Shown: in pieces, positions 7,285 through 11,974 of the stretch | How the letters are laid out: the number at the start of each line of letters is the position of its first letter | Numbering within the stretch: position 1 is the stretch's first letter | Origin: an uncultured Sutterella sp. | Lineage (GTDB): Bacteria; Pseudomonadota; Gammaproteobacteria; Burkholderiales; Burkholderiaceae_F | Direction of reading: 5' to 3' | DNA: 11,974 nt | Assembly (NCBI GenBank): GCA_900552545.1 | Contig: USAL01000051.1 | Coordinates: forward strand, 1 to 11,974 | The notes under the pieces: model-generated | Told to the model about the DNA's origin: nothing | Databases searched by the model: none | The model's input: the letters and a program-made list of their open reading frames with translations, nothing else | Made by a program: the position numbers and the translations under genes

Positions 7285-8436
7285 ATGCGTTTTGCCGTTC
7301 TTTACCCACTGATTGCGGCCTTTCTCATCGTGCGGCTCATTCTGCCTGCGTTCCATGGGAAAAAGGCGCGCGCCATCCTCATTGCCTCCATCATCCCCGG
7401 CGCGCTCTTTCCGGCCGTGGCGCGCTTTATCGGGGGCTCGATGGTTGCGCCCGACCTGCCGCAGGCGGTGATCCGCGAGGCGGCAAGCATCCCGGCGCGC
7501 ATCCTGGGGCTTCCGCTGGCGGCCTTGGGACGTCTGCGGATCCTCTCCTTATCCATCATCGCGGTGGCGGTCTTTTCGGCCCTCTACGGCGCCTGGCTTG
7601 CCGCGGGAAGCCTCGTCGTGCGCGAGGTCACAATCGATGTGAAGGGCCTTGATCCGCGGCTTGAAGGTACGCGCATTGTGCAGCTTTCCGACCTTCACAT
7701 CTCAAGCGCCTTCCGAGGCGAACGCCTCGCGCGCATCGTCAACGAATCGAACGCTCTGAAGCCCGATCTCATCGCGATCACGGGCGACTTCGTCGCCGGC
7801 ACGGTTAAAGAGCGCAGGGACGATCTTGCGGCGCTCAAGAATCTGAAAGCCCCCTACGGCGTCTGGGGGTGCGAAGGCAACCATGAGCACTACGTCGACT
7901 ACGAGGGCTGGCGCGAGGAGTTGCCCAAGCTTGGCGTCAAGATGCTCTACAACGCGCACGAGACGATTGAAGTGAACGGCGCGCCCGTCGTCATCGCGGG
8001 CGTGCTCGATCCCATGGGGGCGCTGCGCTTTGATCGCGAAAAGCCCGATGCGGCGAAGGCCCTCGCGGGGGCGCCTGAGGCGGCGTTTCGCCTCATGCTC
8101 GCGCATCAGCCCAAACTCGCGCCCCGCATTGCTGAGCGCGTGGATCTGATCCTTTCGGGCCACACCCACGGCGGACAGATTTTTCTTCTCAACCCCATCG
8201 TCTCTAAACTCAACGACGGGTTCGTGAGCGGCCTTTATGTTCTGAAGGACGGCGTCAAGCTCTACGTGAGTCCGGGCACCAACGTTTGGAACGGCTTTTT
8301 GCTGCGCCTCGGGACGGCCGACGAGATCACGCTCATTATGCTCAAGGCGGCTCAGAAGGAAACCGAGGAAGCCGCGGGCGCCGAAGCCGATGCCAAATCC
8401 AATGCCAAGATCAAGGCAAAAGCGGGCGGCGCTTAA
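7285..8436 (+). CDS. Membrane-anchored calcineurin-like metallophosphoesterase
   Basis: From ATG 7285 this is 383 residues. Hydrophobic N-terminal segments at about 1-21, 28-50 and 84-108 anchor it in the inner membrane. The metallophosphoesterase domain follows with all expected metal-binding motifs: DLH (Asp136, His138), GDF (Asp168), GNHE (Asn199, His200) and GHTHGGQ (His293, His295). This domain order resembles the YaeI/YkuE group; some YaeI-like and LpxH-like relatives hydrolyse phospholipid or lipid-A pyrophosphate bonds, but the substrate cannot be read from the sequence. The last ~30 residues are an Ala/Lys/Glu-rich tail. The frame is open back to a GTG at 7216, but ATG 7285 begins directly at the first membrane helix and has a weak AAGAG ahead of it. 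It lies 141 bases before dxr with no T-tract terminator between, so cotranscription with dxr is possible; a functional link is not implied. Confidence 0.85.
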   Translation: MRFAVLYPLIAAFLIVRLILPAFHGKKARAILIASIIPGALFPAVARFIGGSMVAPDLPQAVIREAASIPARILGLPLAALGRLRILSLSIIAVAVFSALYGAWLAAGSLVVREVTIDVKGLDPRLEGTRIVQLSDLHISSAFRGERLARIVNESNALKPDLIAITGDFVAGTVKERRDDLAALKNLKAPYGVWGCEGNHEHYVDYEGWREELPKLGVKMLYNAHETIEVNGAPVVIAGVLDPMGALRFDREKPDAAKALAGAPEAAFRLMLAHQPKLAPRIAERVDLILSGHTHGGQIFLLNPIVSKLNDGFVSGLYVLKDGVKLYVSPGTNVWNGFLLRLGTADEITLIMLKAAQKETEEAAGAEADAKSNAKIKAKAGGA

Positions 8437-8476
8437 GAAGAACAACAAACCAAGACCAACACAAGAGAAACAGGAA

Positions 8477-8554
8477 GTCGGCCGGAAGGATTTCACGCAG
8501 GATTCCGCAATCGGGAACCCGAGGGAACCAGAAGGGATCTTTAAGCCGGCCGAC
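8477..8554 (+). repeat. Long-range inverted repeat in the leader of dxr
   Basis: GTCGGCCGG (8477-8485) and CCGGCCGAC (8546-8554) are perfect 9-base complements enclosing 60 bases. A smaller palindrome, TCGGGAACCCGA (8511-8522), lies inside. No U-tract follows on the + strand. The structure ends nine bases before the dxr Shine-Dalgarno sequence, so it may fold in the 5' leader or at the end of the upstream transcript. Confidence 0.5.
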
Positions 8555-8562
8555 CGTAAAAC

Positions 8563-8567
8563 GAGGA
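8563..8567 (+). promoter_or_regulatory. Ribosome binding site of dxr
   Basis: GAGGA at 8563-8567 is ten bases from ATG 8578 but only one base from the alternative TTG at 8569. This spacing, and the normal Dxr N-terminus that begins at the ATG, fix the start at 8578. Confidence 0.65.
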
Positions 8568-8577
8568 ATTGACTGCG

Positions 8578-9759
8578 ATGGAAAACATTGCTCTGCTCGG
8601 CGCGACGGGCTCGATCGGCACCAGCGCGCTTGACGTGATCTCCCAGTATCCCGAGCGCTATCACGTGCGCGTGATGACGGCCAACACGAACGTGGCCAAG
8701 CTCGCGCAGCTTGCAAGCGTCTGGCAGCCCGAAATCGTGGGCGTGGCCGATGAATCCGCCTGCAAGCCCTTGAAAGAGGCTCTGGCGCAGCTGGGCGTCA
8801 AGCACCTCACGGTGGTCGCGGGCCCCGAGGCGATCCGCAGCGCCGCCTGCGATCCGGAGGTCGACACGGTCATCATGTCGATCGTGGGGGCGGCGGCCGT
8901 GGTGCCGAGCTTTGCGGCCGTTTCGGCGGGAAAACGCATCCTCATGGCCAACAAGGAAAGCATCGTCTGCGGGGGAAGCATGCTCATGGACCTCGCAAGA
9001 AAGACGGGCGCGACGATTCTTCCGGTCGACAGCGAACACAACGCGATCTTTCAGTGCCTGCACGCGGCGCGCCCCGAGGATCAGGAAAAGGCAAGGCTGT
9101 GGCTTACCTGCTCGGGCGGGCCCTTCCACGGCAAGCCCGAGATTGATCTTGCGACGGTGACGCCTGCGATGGCGCTTGCGCACCCCACCTGGTCGATGGG
9201 CCGAAAGATCACCATCGACTCGGCCACCCTCATGAATAAGGGCCTTGAAGTGATTGAGGCGCATCATCTCTTTCAGAAGGCTCCCGAGATGATCAGCGTG
9301 GTCATTCACCCGCAGTCGGTCGTGCACTCGATGGTCGAGTTTGCCGACGGCGCGGTGATCGCGCAGTTGGGAACGCCCAGCATGAAGACCCCGATTGCCT
9401 ATTGCCTCGGATACCCCGAACGACTCTCCGGCGCTGCAAAGCGGCTAGACATCACCGAGCTCTCGGCGCTTGCTTTTGCCAAGCCCGACATGGAGCGCTT
9501 CGTGCAGCTTGCCTACGCCTACGAGGCGGTCCGCCGCGGGCAGGGGGCGGCGATTGTTTTAAACGCCGCCAACGAAGTGGGCGTCGAGGCCTTCCTTGCC
9601 GAGCAGGCGGGATTTACCGACATCGCGCGCGTGTGCCGCGCGATGATGGATACGCACGACGATGCGGCGCTCTTAGGGCTTGACGACATCGTGGCGCTTG
9701 ACGCCGACACCCGCGTGCGCGCCCGCAAGTGGCTCGCGGCACACGCCGGCAACCGTTAA
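8578..9759 (+). CDS. dxr: 1-deoxy-D-xylulose 5-phosphate reductoisomerase
   Basis: Dxr (IspC) converts 1-deoxy-D-xylulose 5-phosphate to 2-C-methyl-D-erythritol 4-phosphate with NADPH and a divalent metal, the committed step of the MEP isoprenoid route in the cytosol. The 393-residue length is normal. The N-terminal Rossmann fold has GATGSIG at residues 8-14. 'MANKES' follows, then metal and substrate residues Asp151, Ser152 and Glu153 in PVDSEHNAIFQ. TCSGGPF, HPTWSMGRKITIDSATLMNK and Glu224 in 'NKGLEVIEAHHLF' complete the active site. 'HPQSVVHSMVEFADGAVIAQ' marks the start of the C-terminal part, which ends in the usual helical domain. No lesion is visible. In many betaproteobacteria dxr sits in a frr-uppS-cdsA-dxr-rseP-bamA cluster. 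Here it follows a metallophosphoesterase and precedes a long non-coding stretch, so the locus has been rearranged. No U-tract terminator is obvious downstream. Confidence 0.97.
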   Translation: MENIALLGATGSIGTSALDVISQYPERYHVRVMTANTNVAKLAQLASVWQPEIVGVADESACKPLKEALAQLGVKHLTVVAGPEAIRSAACDPEVDTVIMSIVGAAAVVPSFAAVSAGKRILMANKESIVCGGSMLMDLARKTGATILPVDSEHNAIFQCLHAARPEDQEKARLWLTCSGGPFHGKPEIDLATVTPAMALAHPTWSMGRKITIDSATLMNKGLEVIEAHHLFQKAPEMISVVIHPQSVVHSMVEFADGAVIAQLGTPSMKTPIAYCLGYPERLSGAAKRLDITELSALAFAKPDMERFVQLAYAYEAVRRGQGAAIVLNAANEVGVEAFLAEQAGFTDIARVCRAMMDTHDDAALLGLDDIVALDADTRVRARKWLAAHAGNR

Positions 9760-9809
9760 AGAAGGCGTCCAGACCCGTGCGCAAGGCATGGGCCTTCAAG
9801 GCCGTCAGG

Positions 9810-9853
9810 GCTCTGATTTTGCTCTGACATGGCTCTGACATGGCTCTGATGCG
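9810..9853 (+). repeat. Four tandem copies of an 11-bp unit
   Basis: Four consecutive 11-mers share the first seven bases GCTCTGA: GCTCTGATTTT (9810-9820), GCTCTGACATG (9821-9831), GCTCTGACATG (9832-9842) and GCTCTGATGCG (9843-9853). The middle two are identical. The period is close to one helical turn, so a bound protein would meet each copy on the same face. It starts 51 bases after the dxr stop. Slippage-prone microsatellite-like DNA is the simpler explanation. Confidence 0.85.
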
Positions 9854-10042
9854 GCCTTGCCCCAGCGGCCGCAGCCGTCGTCTCCGAAGGGGAGGGTTGT
9901 CGCTGCCTTGCCCGACATTTGGTCGATAGCTGCTCGATGGTTGTTCGGCAGTTGGGCTGCATGGGGGCCGCTTCGTACACCTCGGGTAATTCCCTAGAAG
10001 GGGTGTTTTGTCCGATCTGGAAAACCCCCGGCTCGTTGTTTT

Positions 10043-10060
10043 TGCCCTGTCATCAGGGCA
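10043..10060. other. Perfect 7-bp hairpin
   Basis: TGCCCTG (10043-10049) and CAGGGCA (10054-10060) pair fully around a TCAT loop. A run of T precedes it on the + strand (10038-10043), but none follows, so it does not fit an intrinsic terminator on either strand. It lies about 60 bases upstream of the nrdD promoter -35 box. Role unknown. Confidence 0.5.
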
Positions 10061-10121
10061 TTGGCGAACATGGGTCCGAAAGCGACTGAAAGGATGCCGT
10101 CCGCGCCCAGAGAAAACCTGC

Positions 10122-10149
10122 TTGACCAAACGGTCGCTCTTCGTAAAAT
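10122..10149 (+). promoter_or_regulatory. Sigma-70-type promoter of nrdD
   Basis: TTGACC (10122-10127) and TAAAAT (10144-10149) each match the -35 and -10 consensus at five of six positions and are 16 bases apart. This is the best promoter in the window. Transcription would start near 10156-10158, giving a leader of about 195 bases before nrdD. GACC-AAAC-GGTC (10124-10135) is a small palindrome overlapping the -35 box. Confidence 0.7.
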
Positions 10150-10193
10150 ACCACCCATTGTGTTTGCGGGCCCGGGTGATCGCTAGATAGTGT
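10148..10193 (+). promoter_or_regulatory. Candidate tandem NrdR boxes
   Basis: NrdR, the repressor of ribonucleotide reductase genes, binds pairs of 16-bp boxes of the form acaCwAtATaTwGtGt spaced by whole helical turns. Here ATACCACCCATTGTGT (10148-10163) matches at 11 of 16 positions and GATCGCTAGATAGTGT (10178-10193) at 10 of 16. Both have perfect right half-sites (ATTGTGT and ATAGTGT) exactly 30 bp apart; the left halves are poor. The first overlaps the -10 box and start site, where a repressor would be effective. Supported by position, spacing and the downstream nrdD gene. Confidence 0.4.
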
Positions 10194-10209
10194 TGACCGG
10201 GTGTTTTTT
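10171..10209 (+). terminator. Terminator-like hairpin in the nrdD leader (possible attenuator)
   Basis: CCCGG (10171-10175) pairs with CCGGG (10197-10201), extendable by T10177-A10196 after a bulged G. The bases TG follow, then six T (10204-10209). The hairpin begins about 15 bases after the expected transcription start and overlaps the second candidate NrdR box. An alternative fold, the palindrome CGGGCCCG (10167-10174), would disrupt it. It could attenuate nrdD, or stop read-through from dxr. Confidence 0.45.
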
Positions 10210-10340
10210 CCTCCGTACCCTCCGCATGCCTGGCGACGGCGCATTTTCAGGGCTTTTGGCCGATGCCTGCGGCCGCCATCCTAGGGTTCGAGGTGCATGA
10301 CGGCGCATGCTGACGAAACGCCGCAAGGAAAACTAATGTA

Positions 10341-10347
10341 GAGGTGA
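10341..10347 (+). promoter_or_regulatory. Ribosome binding site of nrdD
   Basis: GAGGTGA (10341-10347) is six bases upstream of GTG 10354, an ideal Shine-Dalgarno arrangement. It fixes the non-ATG start, which begins exactly where the ATP-cone should. Confidence 0.8.
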
Positions 10348-10353
10348 ATCACC

Positions 10354-11916
10354 GTGCTGAGGGTTATCAAGAAGGACAATTCGGTTGAGAACTTTGACGC
10401 TGAGAAGATCATTGCCGCCGTCAAGAAGGCCGCCTTTCGCTGCGACAAGGTCATTGATCACGATCACCTCACGCAGATCGCCGACGAGGTGCACAACCGC
10501 CTTCTGACCCACGAGACGGTGACGGTGGCCGAGCTCCACGAGCTCGTGATCGCCGTTCTCGCCTTCCTGCAGTACAAGGACGTGGCCGACGCCTACGCCG
10601 AGTACCGCTACTACAAGACGACCTATGCCAAGACCTTCGAGCAGCTGCGCCAGGACGCCGATGACGTGCTGCGTCTCGGGGACCGCGAAAACGCGAACTT
10701 TGACAGCTCCTTGGTGTCCACCAAGGGCTCGCTCATCAAGGGCTACCTCACCAAAAGCCTCTACAAGCAGTTCTACCTCTCCGGCAAGGAGAAGGAACTC
10801 ATCGAGCGCGGCGACATCTACATCCACGACATGCGCGACATGATCCTCGGGTGCATCAACTGCTGCCTCTTTGATATCGGCAACGTCTTGAAGGGCGGCT
10901 TTGAGATGTCCAACGTCCAGTACACCGAGCCCAAGAGTGTGCTGAGCGCCCTGCAGGTGATCGGCGACATCACGCTCGTCGCAACCGCCCAGCAGTTCGG
11001 CGGCTTTACGCTTGCCGAGCTCGACAAGGTGCTGCTCCCCTATGTTTTAAAGAGCGAAAAGGCCGCGGTCGACAAGTACACCGCCATGGGGATCGACGAG
11101 TCCCGCGCGATGGAATACGCCGGCAAGGATGTCGTGCGCGAGCTTGAGCAGGGCTTCCAGTCGCTCGAACTGAAGCTCAACACCGTGCCTTGCAGCCGCG
11201 GCGACTTCGCCTTCACGACGATTACGTTCGGTCAGTGGAATGTCGACAAGTACAGCGAGCGCGAAAAGAGCTGGCTCTACATGATCGGCAAGATCATGCT
11301 GCAGGTGCGCCGCAACGGCCATGGCAAGGATCACAAGCCCGTGGTTTTCCCCAAGCTCGTGTTCCTCTACGACGAAAAGCAGATCGCGGCCGACCCGTTC
11401 TCCGCGGGGCTCTTCGACGAGGCGGTGAAGACCTCGACGCAGTGCATGTACCCGGACTACCTGTCGTTGTCTAGCGAATACGGCTCTGTCTCTGAAATTT
11501 TCCAGAAGTACGGCGCCGTCACGAGCCCAATGGGGTGCCGTGCGTTCCTTTCGCTGTGGCGCAATGAAAAGGGTGAGGCGATCACGATCGGCCGCTGCAA
11601 TATCGGCGCCGTGTCCTTGAACCTCCCTATCATCCTCAAGCTCGCTCAGCTGCGCGATCCCGAGGGCTGGAAGGATTCGTTCTGGACGATGCTCGACGAG
11701 CGCCTCGAGGTGATCCGCGCGTTCTTCTTGAAGCGCTACGACATCATCCGTCACCAGAAGTGCTCGAGCAATCCGCTTGCCATCACGCAGGGCGGCGTAA
11801 CGCGGGACGGCGAGAAAATCACCGACGTCAAGGCAGTGCTCACGCCCACGGATCTGGCGGAGGGCAAGCTGCTCCGCAAGGGTAAAAAGAACTATATCAA
11901 GGTCGTGAACGGGTAA
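10354..11916 (+). CDS. nrdD: Anaerobic ribonucleoside-triphosphate reductase (class III), truncated before the zinc and glycyl-radical region, with a 39-residue foreign tail
   Basis: NrdD reduces ribonucleoside triphosphates to dNTPs under anaerobic conditions, using a C-terminal glycyl radical installed by NrdG. The 520-residue product starts at GTG with a strong Shine-Dalgarno. An ATP-cone (1-92) opens with MLRVIKKDNSVENFD. The catalytic core follows with DIYIHDM, GCINCCLFD (Cys167, 170, 171), 'FGGFTLAELD' and the finger-loop Cys395 in SPMGCRAFLS, then GRCNIGAVSLNLP. The match ends at CSSNPLAITQGG (to Gly481). Family members run on for roughly 200 residues or more, with a CxxC..CxxC zinc site and an RxxGY glycyl-radical motif; neither is here. 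Residues 482-520 (VTRDGEKITDVK...YIKVVNG) match nothing I recognise in NrdD. Other frames after 11797 do not restore homology, so a simple frameshift is excluded. Without a radical glycine it should not work alone. NrdG is not in the window. Confidence 0.88.
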   Translation: MLRVIKKDNSVENFDAEKIIAAVKKAAFRCDKVIDHDHLTQIADEVHNRLLTHETVTVAELHELVIAVLAFLQYKDVADAYAEYRYYKTTYAKTFEQLRQDADDVLRLGDRENANFDSSLVSTKGSLIKGYLTKSLYKQFYLSGKEKELIERGDIYIHDMRDMILGCINCCLFDIGNVLKGGFEMSNVQYTEPKSVLSALQVIGDITLVATAQQFGGFTLAELDKVLLPYVLKSEKAAVDKYTAMGIDESRAMEYAGKDVVRELEQGFQSLELKLNTVPCSRGDFAFTTITFGQWNVDKYSEREKSWLYMIGKIMLQVRRNGHGKDHKPVVFPKLVFLYDEKQIAADPFSAGLFDEAVKTSTQCMYPDYLSLSSEYGSVSEIFQKYGAVTSPMGCRAFLSLWRNEKGEAITIGRCNIGAVSLNLPIILKLAQLRDPEGWKDSFWTMLDERLEVIRAFFLKRYDIIRHQKCSSNPLAITQGGVTRDGEKITDVKAVLTPTDLAEGKLLRKGKKNYIKVVNG

Positions 11917-11974
11917 TGGAGCAATCGAAAATTGACCACATCAACGAGCTTGCCCGCAAGGCGAAATCCGCGCA
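11916..11974 (+). CDS. DUF896 (YnzC-like) protein, N-terminal fragment, 3' end outside window
   Basis: ATG 11916-11918 shares its A with the TAA stop of nrdD (TAATG), a classic arrangement for translational coupling. The nineteen complete residues read MEQSKIDHINELARKAKSA. The pattern K-I-x-x-I-N-E-L-A-x-K-A-K is the opening of the DUF896 family of small helical proteins, typified by Bacillus subtilis YnzC (usually 60-80 residues); no firm biochemical role is known to me. The family is best known from Firmicutes, so its presence in a betaproteobacterial-looking contig, fused by overlap to a damaged nrdD, suggests acquired DNA. Only the start is visible, so the call rests on one short motif; an unrelated helical protein remains possible. 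Confidence 0.55.
   Translation, partial: MEQSKIDHINELARKAKSA

Larger units (their letters stand above)
9760..10353. other. Non-coding region between dxr and nrdD
   Basis: I see no convincing gene in these 594 bases on either strand; the short open frames lack recognisable content or start signals. Just after dxr, CCCGTGC (9774-9780) can pair with GCATGGG (9786-9792), without a T-run. Then come an 11-bp tandem repeat (9810-9853), a perfect hairpin (10043-10060), a strong promoter (10122-10149), candidate NrdR sites (10148-10193), a terminator-like hairpin (10171-10209) and a structured leader. The leader holds a direct repeat GACGGCGCAT (10235-10244, 10299-10308). I do not recognise a known riboswitch. 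Confidence 0.7.

Noticed and set aside
8569..8577. TTG 8569 as start of dxr
   Set aside because: It is one base from the Shine-Dalgarno sequence, too close; ATG 8578 gives the usual Dxr N-terminus.
7702..9327. A 541-codon open frame on the - strand opposite the phosphoesterase and dxr
   Set aside because: It spans two well-supported + strand genes and the spacer between them, and its composition is typical of a codon-bias shadow.
10043..10060. Terminator for dxr at the perfect hairpin
   Set aside because: The T-run lies before the stem on the + strand and none follows it on either strand.
10122..10135. FNR site over the nrdD -35 box (TTGAC...GGTC)
   Set aside because: The right half lacks ATCAA and the spacing differs from TTGAT-N4-ATCAA; only the left half resembles FNR.
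10210..10353. Known riboswitch or hammerhead ribozyme in the nrdD leader (CTGACGA, AAAAC pieces)
   Set aside because: The core fragments are not in the right order or stem context, and no cobalamin, c-di-GMP, fluoride or glycine consensus is present.
11797..11916. Frameshift hiding the rest of nrdD
   Set aside because: The other two forward frames give an immediate stop or an Arg/Gly-rich shadow with no NrdD motifs.

Overview
The window is GC-rich, densely coded DNA with every recognisable gene on the + strand. The ParC, RmuC, HtpG and Dxr sequences look betaproteobacterial. Together with an oxygen-sensitive class III ribonucleotide reductase gene and a NarX-type sensor kinase, this suggests an anaerobic or microaerobic Burkholderiales bacterium, perhaps gut-associated Sutterellaceae. 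The lineage is an inference from remembered family features, not a search result.

Layout: (1) 1-549 is the 3' end of htpG, closed by a convincing intrinsic terminator (621-687). (2) 803-2140 is rmuC. (3) 2141-2418 is a structured intergenic stretch with a good -10 box, leading into parC. (4) 2419-5086 is parC, the topoisomerase IV A subunit. The N-terminal breakage-reunion part (2419-4242) is intact. Two in-frame stops follow, and then a C-terminal domain that is itself frameshifted. (5) 5261-7165 is a NarX-like membrane histidine kinase with no response regulator beside it. (6) 7285-8436 is a membrane-anchored calcineurin-like metallophosphoesterase, followed by a structured spacer and dxr (8578-9759) of the MEP isoprenoid pathway. 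(7) 9760-10353 is about 600 bases without a gene. It holds an 11-bp tandem repeat, a strong sigma-70-type promoter, two candidate NrdR half-sites 30 bp apart, and a terminator-like hairpin in the leader of the next gene. (8) 10354-11916 is an nrdD reading frame that matches class III RNR up to about residue 481. It then ends in a 39-residue unrelated tail and lacks the zinc and glycyl-radical C-terminus. (9) An overlapping ORF that looks like a DUF896 (YnzC-type) protein starts at 11916 and runs off the window.

Most of the window is housekeeping (protein folding, DNA maintenance, chromosome decatenation, isoprenoid and dNTP synthesis) with no single operon theme. I do not see a clear new defence or mobile system. 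The two points most worth checking are essential-type genes that appear structurally broken: parC, split exactly between its two domains, and nrdD, missing the domain that carries its radical and coupled to a DUF896-like ORF. Either could be real biology, recent gene decay, or an assembly fault.
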